Assembly: GCF_900142215.1 (NCBI RefSeq)
Contig: NZ_FRAC01000050.1
Location: 1 to 26,371 of the forward strand
DNA length: 26,371 nt
Source of the DNA: Anaerocolumna jejuensis DSM 15929
GTDB taxonomy: Bacteria > Bacillota > Clostridia > Lachnospirales > Lachnospiraceae
Reading direction: 5' to 3'
A program made the position numbers and the translations under genes. The notes beneath the pieces are model-generated. The model was not told the DNA's origin. It saw only the letters and a program-made list of their open reading frames with translations, and searched no databases. The first letter of the stretch is position 1. Every line of letters starts with the position of its first letter. Positions 7,474 to 15,187 of the stretch are shown here, in pieces.

Positions 7474-8178
7474 TTAATCCTCAGGAGCCCGGAGCATCCG
7501 GTAGCCCACACCGATATGGGTCTGGATGTATTTGGGTTTGGAGGGGTCCTTTTCGATTTTCTTTCTCAGAGTTGCCATAAAGACCCGCAGCGCCGGTACA
7601 TCGCTGGAATAATTGCCCCAGATTTCATGAAGAATAAAATTGTGGGTTAAGACTTTGCCTACATTTTTAGCCAGCATGCAGAGAAGCTTATATTCGATGG
7701 GAGTAAGGTGGATTTCCTCCTCATCCAGCCAGACACATCCGGCGGCATAATCAATCTTCAGATTGCCATTTGTAAAAAGGGTTGAATCCTTGAGAAGCTT
7801 TTCATTGTCGTAACGGATACGGCGGAGGCTTACCCGGAGCCTTGCCAGCAGTTCCTCGACGCTAAAGGGCTTCGTCAGATAATCATCCGCACCGGCATCC
7901 AATGCGTCTATTTTATCCTTATCCTCACTGCGGGCACTGACAACAATAATGGGAATGTTTGACCATGTTCGTACCTTCTTTATGATGTCCACCCCATCCA
8001 TGTCCGGCAGGCCTAAATCCAGGATAATGATATCCGGCTGCCTGGAGACGGATTCCAGAATAGAGGCTTCCCCTGTTTCAGCTGTGTGATAAAGGTATCC
8101 CTGGGTTTCCAGGGTCGTGGTAATCAGCTTGCGGATGGCTTTATCATCCTCCACGACCAGTATTAATGGTTTATTCAT
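7474..8178 (-). CDS. kdpE: KdpE response regulator (OmpR/PhoB type)
   Basis: Phosphorylated by KdpD to activate kdp transcription. The receiver domain (about 1-115) has the acidic pair D11/D12, phospho-acceptor D54 in IILDLGLPDMDG, S81 and K103. The winged-helix domain (about 130-228) ends in the YIQTHIGVGYRM signature. The start at 8178 (MNKPLILVVEDD) has GGAGG 9 bases upstream; the ATG two codons earlier is too close to that site. It overlaps the kdpD stop by 8 bases, so the pair is translationally coupled. The length of 234 aa is normal. A blaI remnant lies directly after it in the same frame behind two stop codons. Confidence 0.95.
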   Translation of the reverse strand: MNKPLILVVEDDKAIRKLITTTLETQGYLYHTAETGEASILESVSRQPDIIILDLGLPDMDGVDIIKKVRTWSNIPIIVVSARSEDKDKIDALDAGADDYLTKPFSVEELLARLRVSLRRIRYDNEKLLKDSTLFTNGNLKIDYAAGCVWLDEEEIHLTPIEYKLLCMLAKNVGKVLTHNFILHEIWGNYSSDVPALRVFMATLRKKIEKDPSKPKYIQTHIGVGYRMLRAPED

Positions 8179-10870
8179 GAACATTTACCTCCTCCGCCTG
8201 CAAGGTAAAGCCAAATACCGTACCTTGCGGAATATTATCTTTTACATAAATAGTGCCTCCGTGGGCGTGGATAATGGACTTGCACAGGGAAAGCCCCAGT
8301 CCGAGTCCCCGCCTGCCGTCTCCGCGGATATTATCAGCCGTATAGAACATATCAAAGAGCCTGGCCTTGGCGTCGTCTGATATACCGGAACCGTCATCGG
8401 AGATTTCCACCAGTATGAATTGGCCCTCCTTCTTCACGGAGATTGTTATATGGGAACCCTTCTGTGTGTATTTGATTGCGTTGTCCACGATGTTGATAAT
8501 CACCTGGATAATGAGCCGGGAATCCATTTTCGCCATGAGGAGCTCGTCTTCCAGGACTGCTTTTATATCGTGCTCCGTGCTGTTTCGGTTAATATGGAGC
8601 AGTGCTTCCGTAATGACATCCTCAAGCAGCTCAGGCTGAAGATTCAAATTCAGCGTTCCGTTATCAATCCGGGTAATGGAAAGCAGGTTCTCCACCAGAT
8701 TGATCAGCCACATGGAATCGTCATAGATATCCGTGTAAAGGCTTTGTTTCTGGGCTTCGCTCAGCACACTGGAATTGCCCATGAGAATGCCGGCATTCCC
8801 GGAAATGCTTGTCAGAGGAGTACGCAGATCATGGGATATGGCACGTAGCAGGTTAGCCCGGAGCTGTTCCTGCTGCATTTGCATGGAAATCTCCTTTTGG
8901 GTTTCATTGATTTCTTCTTTTTCCAGTGCCAGGGCACATTCTCCCAGCATTGCAATTAAAAGGCTCTTGTCAAAGGCCTCCAGCGGAGCTTCGCTGTCCA
9001 TGGCAACACCGACGACTGCCAGCACCATACCGCTTCCCCGGACAGCCAGATACAGGCACCTGGCTGCGGACAGAGTATTTGTCGTAGCTCCGGCACGCTT
9101 GTTGTTCTTATATACCCATTCGGCAACTGCACGTTCTTCCGTTCCGAAGTAAGACTGCTGTTCAGCCGGTGCATCCTTCTTTGGAAAAAGCGTAGGTTCT
9201 GCCAGGCTGTTCCGGTGCGAAGGATAGCAGATCACAGACCGGTCCAGCAGTTTTACCATTTGCTTTGCGGTTTCACTTAAAATATCTTCTTTCCCTTTAG
9301 CCTGCTGTAATTTACGGCTTGTTTCCAGGAGGACTTCCGTCCGGTGGGCTTTCTGCGCCGATTGACGAGCCTGCTCCTTTATCCGCTTTGTCAGGGTGCT
9401 GGTAATCAGAGAAGCCGCAAACATTACCAGGAAGGTTATCGGATAGCCTGGGTCGTATGCCTGCAGGGAAAAGCGCGGCTCTGTAAAAAAGTAATTGAAC
9501 AGGAGAACGCCTAATACCGACGATACGGCACTGTACAGCCTTCCCTTTGTCACTATGGCATTCAGCTGGACGCCTAAAATGTAGACCGTTATAATATTTG
9601 CTACGCTGAAGTTCAGATAGTCAAACAAAAATCCGATTAAGGTACAGACAACTAAAAGGGCGATTGATTTTCCCGTATCAGCCAGGGATAGATTCGGCGG
9701 CGGTTTTAAAAATTTGAAGGTATTATGGTGAAAGGATGCCTGGGTGTCCGGAATAATGTAAATATCAATTGTCGGTGCCAGGGCAGTCAGCTTATCGATA
9801 AAATTAACTTTGCCGGGCCATTTCTTCCAGTGGGCAGACCGCCCGATGACTATTTTTGATACGCGGCTTGCTTTTGCATATTCGGCAATCTGGGCAGGAA
9901 TATCGTCACTGTACACCGTTGAAATCTGCGCGCCAAGCTGCTCGGCCAGTCTTAAGTTCTCCCGGAGGGCTGCCCTGTTCTTATCCTCTAAATCCCGGGT
10001 TTGCGAGGTCTCTACAAACAGGGCCGTAAAGGTGCCGTGAAAAGCATCTGCCATTCTTGCCGCTGTACGGATGACCCTGGCATTGGAAGGAGAGGAGGAA
10101 ACGCATACTAAAATATGCTCATTTGCATAAGAACCATTGGCCTTTGACGGCTCATTCTGCACAGCGATGCGGTTGACTTTATCAGCCGTACGGCGCAAGG
10201 CAATTTCCCTTAGTGCAATCAGCTTTTCTTTCGTAAAGAAATTGGCAAGTGCCCTCTGGGCCTGCTCCTCCCGGTAGATTTTCCCTTTGTTCAGCCGGTC
10301 TATCAGATCATCGGGTTCAATATCCACCAGCTCAATTTGGTCGGCGCTGTCGAACACGCTGTCCGGAATACGTTCCCGCACAAAGATGCCAGTAATGGAT
10401 TCCACAATATCATTGAGGCTTTCGATGTGCTGGACATTAATGGTGGTAGATACGTCAATCCCAGCCTGCAGAAGCTCCTCCACATCCTGGTATCTTTTTT
10501 TGTGGCGGCAGACAGCGGCATTCGTATGAGCCAGTTCGTCCACAAGAATAAGAGCCGGCCTGCGCTGCAAGGCATGGTCCAGATCAAATTCCCTGATTTG
10601 AACACCCTTATAGGATAATTCCAGAGGAGGCAAGGTTTCCAGACCCTTCAGAAGAGCCATGGTTTCCGGCCGCACATGGGGCTCGATATATCCGGCAACC
10701 ACATCAGTGCCGTTCTCTTTGGCTTCCTGAGCGTCACTTAACATGGCGCAGGTCTTACCTACACCGGCCGCATAGCCAAAATAAATCCGCAGCCTGCCCC
10801 GTTTATTTCCTGCCGGCAGGGTGGAAAGCTGCTTTAACAGTGAATTCGAATCTGTCTGATGAATCGGCAT
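8171..10870 (-). CDS. kdpD: KdpD sensor histidine kinase
   Basis: Membrane sensor of K+ limitation or turgor that phosphorylates KdpE. The 899 residues show all normal domains: N-terminal KdpD domain (about 25-232) with Walker A GYAAGVGKT at 32-40 and Walker B-like LILVDELAHTN at 107-117; universal-stress-protein domain (about 251-374); four closely spaced membrane helices (about 400-495, DUF4118); a GAF-like region (about 515-650); phospho-acceptor H680 in ISHDLRTPL; and a C-terminal ATPase domain with DNAIKY and GRRGLGLGLSLC. S258-x-S260, 20 residues, then F281-T-A-L-F285 nearly matches the SxS-X20-FTAxY motif reported for c-di-AMP binding in S. aureus KdpD. AAGGGG precedes the ATG. Confidence 0.96.
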   Translation of the reverse strand: MPIHQTDSNSLLKQLSTLPAGNKRGRLRIYFGYAAGVGKTCAMLSDAQEAKENGTDVVAGYIEPHVRPETMALLKGLETLPPLELSYKGVQIREFDLDHALQRRPALILVDELAHTNAAVCRHKKRYQDVEELLQAGIDVSTTINVQHIESLNDIVESITGIFVRERIPDSVFDSADQIELVDIEPDDLIDRLNKGKIYREEQAQRALANFFTKEKLIALREIALRRTADKVNRIAVQNEPSKANGSYANEHILVCVSSSPSNARVIRTAARMADAFHGTFTALFVETSQTRDLEDKNRAALRENLRLAEQLGAQISTVYSDDIPAQIAEYAKASRVSKIVIGRSAHWKKWPGKVNFIDKLTALAPTIDIYIIPDTQASFHHNTFKFLKPPPNLSLADTGKSIALLVVCTLIGFLFDYLNFSVANIITVYILGVQLNAIVTKGRLYSAVSSVLGVLLFNYFFTEPRFSLQAYDPGYPITFLVMFAASLITSTLTKRIKEQARQSAQKAHRTEVLLETSRKLQQAKGKEDILSETAKQMVKLLDRSVICYPSHRNSLAEPTLFPKKDAPAEQQSYFGTEERAVAEWVYKNNKRAGATTNTLSAARCLYLAVRGSGMVLAVVGVAMDSEAPLEAFDKSLLIAMLGECALALEKEEINETQKEISMQMQQEQLRANLLRAISHDLRTPLTSISGNAGILMGNSSVLSEAQKQSLYTDIYDDSMWLINLVENLLSITRIDNGTLNLNLQPELLEDVITEALLHINRNSTEHDIKAVLEDELLMAKMDSRLIIQVIINIVDNAIKYTQKGSHITISVKKEGQFILVEISDDGSGISDDAKARLFDMFYTADNIRGDGRRGLGLGLSLCKSIIHAHGGTIYVKDNIPQGTVFGFTLQAEEVNVHE

Positions 10871-10903
10871 TGAAATATACCCCTTTTCCTTGCTTATTAA
10901 AAC

Positions 10904-10909
10904 AGTATA
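10904..10909 (-). promoter_or_regulatory. Extended -10 of the kdpDE promoter
   Basis: On the - strand the sequence is TGCTATACTGT, an extended -10 (TGnTATACT). No good -35 is visible, in keeping with activation from the box 42 bp upstream. Predicted start is near 10897, about 27 bases before the kdpD ATG. Confidence 0.6.
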
Positions 10910-10951
10910 GCATAAGGAAAATCAGGATAGCGTTATGATTTCTGCTATGGT

Positions 10952-10970
10952 ATTAAGATTGTGTTAAGAT
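10952..10970 (-). promoter_or_regulatory. Candidate KdpE operator upstream of kdpDE
   Basis: On the - strand this reads ATCTTAACACAATCTTAAT: two direct half-sites 11 bp apart. A 13-bp stretch (ATGGTATTAAGAT on +, 10947-10959) is identical to 4891-4903 before kdpFAB, and both boxes end exactly 42 bp from their -10. This suggests that KdpE autoregulates kdpDE. Confidence 0.6.
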
Positions 10971-10998
10971 AATCAAGCAGCAGGGCAAAAGGGGGAAG

Positions 10999-13161
10999 CT
11001 ATATCCGGTAATGGGAGGGTGTAGTATTCATGGTCTGTTTAAACTTCCTGCGAAAGCTGGAGGGATTTAAGTATCCTATCCGTATGCTTATCTCATCGAT
11101 GGATAAATCTGTATTCCGGAGCATATCCTTTGCCTTTTCCAGCCTTAGATTCCAAACATAATCCGAAAGATTTTCATTGGTCTTTTTCTTAAATAAATAG
11201 CTCATATAAGCCATACTTACATGAAAATGGTCTGCCAGCATGGTATTGGAGAATTCGCTGGACAGATAATTTTCCTGGATAAACTGCTTTACCTGGGAGA
11301 TGTGGATGCAGGAATTGGCGGTTTCCTCCTCAAATACGGAAATGATATGGTACATATTTGCCTTGATATCATCGTGCTTTTCAGCGTAGCTCAGGGTTCT
11401 GCAGTAATAGAGGGTTTCATAATACAAATCGTTTATAGTCTCAAAACGGATGCCGGATTTGTTCATCAGGTTAATGATGACAGTAATGATATCAATGAGG
11501 ATGCAGCGGATAAAGAAATCCGGATTGGTTTTCTGGTCAATAAGCTCAAATAATTCCCGCAGGGTCGTATTGGCCTTGGGAAAATCAAAGTTCTCTAGCT
11601 CCTTTGAGAAAGTTTCAAGCTTCTTATAGGGATAGGAAAAGCTGGTCTCCTTTGGTATGCTGTCGGCTATTTTGCTGTAGGATACCACAGGAGACGCCTC
11701 CCAGAAGCTGCATGCCAGCAGGGCATTTTCATAAAGGGCAGGAATATCCATGGGATTGGAGGAGATATTGCTGATAGCGGTCTTACAGGCTGTCTCCTTA
11801 TAAAAATCCTGAAATAAGAGGCTGATAACCTCCTCCTTGTCATTTTCCGTACCGCAGTAATTAATTAAGAACACGGCATAAGCCTCCGCCTGCTCCAGAA
11901 GAAGGCAGGCGCCGTCAGAGGGCAGGGCCTGAAGAATGAAATCCCTGATTTCCTTTGCCGAAATATTGGATGAGAGCAGTATTTTCACAGAAAAGATGCT
12001 GTTATAGGAATGGGGATGGAAAAACTGGTCAATCTGGGAGATATCCTCCCCCTTGGAACCGTTGTTCTCCACCAGGATGGAATTCAGGATGGATTCATGC
12101 ATTATTATCCGGTAATTATCGATTTTGGCCTGGAGCTGGCGGTTCTTTTTAAGGGTGCTGTCAAAGGCATCGCTTATCTGCTGCAAATATCCACCCTGGG
12201 AATTCATCTCAGGGGCTATTTTTTTCGTCAACTTCTGCAGGGGCCGGTAGGTTATCTGCATGGCCAGCATTATCAGCAGGAGTCCGAACATGGATACGCT
12301 GATAAAGGTCAGATAGGTATTCTGAAAGGCGCTGCTGACAGAGCTTAAGACCATTTCCCTGCTGGAAAGGGCCAATATGCGGAAGTTTCCGAATAAAGGC
12401 GGCAGTACATAGGCTATGGAGGCTTTATCCACCTCGTAGTAACCATCCTCTTTCTTTTCGAGGCTGGAAAGGTAGGGTGAGATTTCCTCTCCATTGACCT
12501 GGGAGATTACAGTACCCTTGCCGTCAGTAAAGCATATGGAAGTAACACTGGGGGAAATGGCGGCCGACAGCAGCTTCTTAAACTCAAATTCATTGATTAC
12601 ATATACCAGGTAGTAGTTTTCTGTTGAGATGGAAGGAATATAAAAAAACAGGCTTTCCTTCTTTCCCTTCCAGTAGACAAGCTTGTTCTTTCTGTCCGCA
12701 TACCAGTCCTTTAAAGGCAGCTCCTTAAACTTTCCGTCAAAATAGACGGAAAAGCGATTATTTTGGTATTGCACCAATTTCTTGGAGGAAAGACAGGACT
12801 CCTGTTTCTTATCCAGATAAAGGACGTCATCCAGCAGAAAATTACCCACCGTATGATTCTGGATTTCCTTGGCGGCAAGATAGCTGTAATAATTATCGTT
12901 GGTATACCGGGATAACAGCATGATGGTGTTTTCCTGTATCAGCAGGTGGATGCGGTCAATCTCAAAGAACCGGGAGGCAATAATATCCTCCAGCTGTTTC
13001 AATTCTGCCGAATTCTGGTTGTTTAAGGATTTAAAATATACATTTTTCAGTTCAAACTGCACCGCATAAAAAAAGCCCATAATGGAAACGGATAATATAA
13101 CTAAGTACGATAAAAAATATTTGATAAAGGTTATGTTCTTTTTTTCCAAAACTGACTTCAT
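10999..13161 (-). CDS. Membrane-bound AraC-family transcriptional regulator (YesN-like sensor)
   Basis: A 720-aa protein with an N-terminal membrane helix (about 13-34), an external sensing region (about 35-283), a second helix (about 284-308), a cytoplasmic linker, and a C-terminal AraC double helix-turn-helix (about 622-720). The AraC signature shows ISIRIGYLNPSSFRRKFKQ followed by TPSHYR. One-component sensors of this kind are commonly beside LplABC-type sugar transporters in Firmicutes and respond to extracellular oligosaccharides or to the binding protein. It is divergent from binding protein 1 across a 299-bp gap, so it is the likely activator of the right-hand locus. Its stop is only 28 bp from the kdpDE operator, and no terminator is visible between them. 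The ligand is unknown. Confidence 0.9.
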   Translation of the reverse strand: MKSVLEKKNITFIKYFLSYLVILSVSIMGFFYAVQFELKNVYFKSLNNQNSAELKQLEDIIASRFFEIDRIHLLIQENTIMLLSRYTNDNYYSYLAAKEIQNHTVGNFLLDDVLYLDKKQESCLSSKKLVQYQNNRFSVYFDGKFKELPLKDWYADRKNKLVYWKGKKESLFFYIPSISTENYYLVYVINEFEFKKLLSAAISPSVTSICFTDGKGTVISQVNGEEISPYLSSLEKKEDGYYEVDKASIAYVLPPLFGNFRILALSSREMVLSSVSSAFQNTYLTFISVSMFGLLLIMLAMQITYRPLQKLTKKIAPEMNSQGGYLQQISDAFDSTLKKNRQLQAKIDNYRIIMHESILNSILVENNGSKGEDISQIDQFFHPHSYNSIFSVKILLSSNISAKEIRDFILQALPSDGACLLLEQAEAYAVFLINYCGTENDKEEVISLLFQDFYKETACKTAISNISSNPMDIPALYENALLACSFWEASPVVSYSKIADSIPKETSFSYPYKKLETFSKELENFDFPKANTTLRELFELIDQKTNPDFFIRCILIDIITVIINLMNKSGIRFETINDLYYETLYYCRTLSYAEKHDDIKANMYHIISVFEEETANSCIHISQVKQFIQENYLSSEFSNTMLADHFHVSMAYMSYLFKKKTNENLSDYVWNLRLEKAKDMLRNTDLSIDEISIRIGYLNPSSFRRKFKQTMNTTPSHYRI

Positions 13162-13203
13162 AGCAATCTACCCTCTCTGTCACATATAGTTTTCTCCAAG
13201 TAA

Positions 13204-13232
13204 ATCATACAATAGTCTGCCTGTAAAAACAA
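13204..13232 (-). promoter_or_regulatory. Predicted promoter of the AraC-type sensor gene
   Basis: On the - strand, -35 TTGTTT (13227-13232) is separated by 17 bp from -10 TATGAT (13204-13209), about 42 bp upstream of the ATG. AGAGGG serves as the ribosome site. Confidence 0.4.
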
Positions 13233-13330
13233 TTGGATAAGCCTGTAATGGGAGGATACATTATTTTAGAAGAGCACCTAACAATTTGCACGTAAATGCA
13301 AAAAAGTCAGTAAATAAGCCACTTTGAAGA

Positions 13331-13352
13331 GGGTACGGAAATTGTGGTACCC
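13331..13352. promoter_or_regulatory. Palindromic operator candidate before binding protein 1
   Basis: GGGTAC, 10 bases, GTACCC is a perfect inverted repeat ending 17 bp before the -35 at 13370. Its position suits an activator site, with the adjacent AraC-type sensor the obvious candidate, although AraC proteins more often use direct repeats. Confidence 0.35.
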
Positions 13353-13369
13353 GTATAAATTATTGTCTG

Positions 13370-13398
13370 TTGAAAGCAGGTATTCCTGTTGTTATAGT
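13370..13398 (+). promoter_or_regulatory. Predicted promoter of binding protein 1 operon
   Basis: TTGAAA (13370-13375), 17-bp spacer, TATAGT (13393-13398): a good sigma-A promoter, 62 bp before the ATG. The spacer contains CAGGTATTCCTG, a short palindrome. The second binding-protein gene has a related promoter with the same spacing. Confidence 0.7.
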
Positions 13399-13416
13399 AA
13401 AAACGTGATCACAAAG

Positions 13417-13428
13417 AAAAGCGCTTTT
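13417..13428. promoter_or_regulatory. cre-like palindrome in the binding protein 1 leader
   Basis: AAAAGCGCTTTT is a perfect palindrome centred on GCGC just downstream of the predicted start site, resembling CcpA catabolite-repression (cre) or other LacI-family operators. A position just after the promoter fits roadblock repression. A degraded version (AAAAGTGTTTT) occupies the same place before binding protein 2. Confidence 0.45.
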
Positions 13429-13460
13429 AAAGTTCAAACAAAAAAAGGAGAAGGTATTTC

Positions 13461-15086
13461 ATGAAAAAAAGTAAACTGAATATTGCGAAAAGATCCATAG
13501 CTGTTTTTCTAATTGCTTTACTTACCGTTTCTTCCCTGGCAGCCTGCGGCAGCAAAGGGAAGAATGAAACCAAGGCTGCAGATGGTACTACAAAGGAAGT
13601 TTCAGGCAAGGAAGATTCCGGCAGCAAGGATAGCGGCAGTGCAGCTGAAAGTATTACTTTCCCGTTGTCAGAGCCTGTGACCATGTCAATGTTTGCAATT
13701 ATGAATGGGGAATATGATTTAAAAGACAATCCAACCTTCCAGTATATAGAAGAGAAGACCGGCGTAAAATGGGATGTCCAGTCATCCATGGGAAGTGATA
13801 TCGCAGAGAAAAAGGGCCTTATGTTTGCTTCTGATGCCTATACGGATGTTCTGTATAAGGCGGGGCTTACACGGGAAGAGCAGGAGAAATACGGGAAGCA
13901 GGGAATCCTTATTCCTTTAAATGACTTAATTGATAAATATGCTCCCAATTTAAAGAGCGCCCTTGACAAACATGATGGCTGGCAGTACATAACAGCATCT
14001 GACGGGAATATCTATTCCCTGCCGGAGCTGGATAACCAGTCACCCTCCATTGCCGTACTGTTTTTAAATCAGGTATGGCTGAAGAATTTAGGCCTCTCGG
14101 AACCGAAGAATCTGGATGAACTGTACAATGTTTACAAGGCCTTTAAAGAAAAGGACGCCAATGGAAACGGTGATCCCAATGATGAAATACCTCTTATTGC
14201 CACCAGTGACGGAACACCGATAAGCCTGCTGCTCCCTTATTTGGGCGTGCCGTTCAATGCAGCAAACAGTTGTGCCATTATGGACGATAAGCTGGTTTAT
14301 GTCCCCACCTCCGATAAATTCAAGGAATTAATTTCTTTTGCTACAAAGCTGTATAAAGACGGGCTTTTGGATAAGAACTCCTTTACACAGAAATTAGACC
14401 AGCAGAAAGCTCTTGGTGCTTCCGGTGATGTACTCGGCTCCTTCTTTGATGCAGGTGCTTTCTTAACGGTAGGCCGTGACAGGGATGATGATTTCAGAAT
14501 CCTTACACCTTTTGAAAATGGTGTATTCCCTGTAGGCTCCGGCGTTACAGGCGGTACCTTTGCCATTACGGACAAGTGCAAAAACCCTGAAGTTGCCATG
14601 GCATGGATAGATCAGTTCTATTCGGAAGAAGGCGGCGAGCTGGCATGGCTTGGTATAAAGGATAAGACCTATAAGGTAAATGCAGATGGTACCTGGGAAT
14701 GGGCACTTGGTGATTACGGTAAGGATATCGGCAGCTTAAGAGCCAATGCGACCCTGCAGGGAGCTGCAAATCATCCCTCCATTCAGCCATCCCTTTGGTT
14801 TACCGGCATGACGGATCCTGATGAAAAGCTCCTGGACGAAGAAAGGGCAAGAATTGTAAAAATAGGGGCAAAGCCCTTCCCTAACTTAAATATTTCGGAC
14901 AGCGACAGCGCAACCCTTGCAACGGTAAAAGCGGATGTGGATACCTACATCAACCAGTATATTGCCCAGGTAGCAACCGGGGAGCTGGAACTTGAAAAGA
15001 GCTGGGATTCTTATCTTTCTACCTTAAAGAAGATGGGTGTGGATGATATGATTAAGATTTACCAGGATGCATATACCGGTAAGTAA
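13461..15086 (+). CDS. ABC transporter sugar-binding lipoprotein 1 (LplA-like)
   Basis: Extracellular solute-binding lipoprotein that delivers an oligosaccharide to the permeases that follow. The signal peptide MKKSKLNIAKRSIAVFLIALL leads to lipobox LAAC with lipidated C29; a Gly/Ser/Asp-rich linker (30-64) then tethers the mature domain. Residues 232-243 (DANGNGDPNDEI) form an EF-hand-like calcium loop typical of LplA/YtcQ-type proteins. The length of 541 aa is usual for this group. AAAGGAGAAGG precedes the ATG. It is the first gene of the locus and is nearly repeated at 18744-20327. The sugar is unknown; the linked hydrolases point to a rhamnose- and/or glucose-containing glycoside. Confidence 0.93.
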   Translation: MKKSKLNIAKRSIAVFLIALLTVSSLAACGSKGKNETKAADGTTKEVSGKEDSGSKDSGSAAESITFPLSEPVTMSMFAIMNGEYDLKDNPTFQYIEEKTGVKWDVQSSMGSDIAEKKGLMFASDAYTDVLYKAGLTREEQEKYGKQGILIPLNDLIDKYAPNLKSALDKHDGWQYITASDGNIYSLPELDNQSPSIAVLFLNQVWLKNLGLSEPKNLDELYNVYKAFKEKDANGNGDPNDEIPLIATSDGTPISLLLPYLGVPFNAANSCAIMDDKLVYVPTSDKFKELISFATKLYKDGLLDKNSFTQKLDQQKALGASGDVLGSFFDAGAFLTVGRDRDDDFRILTPFENGVFPVGSGVTGGTFAITDKCKNPEVAMAWIDQFYSEEGGELAWLGIKDKTYKVNADGTWEWALGDYGKDIGSLRANATLQGAANHPSIQPSLWFTGMTDPDEKLLDEERARIVKIGAKPFPNLNISDSDSATLATVKADVDTYINQYIAQVATGELELEKSWDSYLSTLKKMGVDDMIKIYQDAYTGK

Positions 15087-15124
15087 GGTTAAAATCCTGC
15101 CTATAGAAAATGATATGTAATGGT

Positions 15125-15167
15125 CAGCTGCTGCAAAATGTTCCAAAAGACTTTCTTGCAGCAGCTG
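15125..15167 (+). other. Intercistronic hairpin between binding protein and permease genes
   Basis: CAGCTGCTGCAA (15125-15136) and TTGCAGCAGCTG (15156-15167) form a perfect 12-bp stem with a 19-base loop. No U-run follows, so it is not a classical terminator. Hairpins here often stabilise the binding-protein mRNA or lower downstream expression, giving more binding protein than permease; that role is inferred. Confidence 0.65.
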
Positions 15168-15187
15168 TTCTTCAAAGGGGGCATTTT

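Larger units (their letters stand above)
13162..13460. promoter_or_regulatory. Divergent control region between the AraC sensor and binding protein 1
   Basis: This 299-bp gap holds the outward promoters for both genes. Toward the left it contains TTGTTT-17-TATGAT; toward the right, TTGAAA-17-TATAGT. Between and around them are two palindromes, TTTGCA-N6-TGCAAA (13286-13303) and GGGTAC-N10-GTACCC (13331-13352), plus a cre-like palindrome at 13417-13428. No reading frame is supported. Confidence 0.6.

Noticed and set aside
10971..10998. Terminator between the AraC-type gene and the kdpDE operator
   Set aside because: No stem-loop with a U-run is present in these 28 bases; readthrough into kdpDE is possible.
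13427..13789. 120-aa frame antisense to binding protein 1, with a twin at 18740-19030
   Set aside because: The twin exists only because the binding-protein genes are duplicates; both are shadows.
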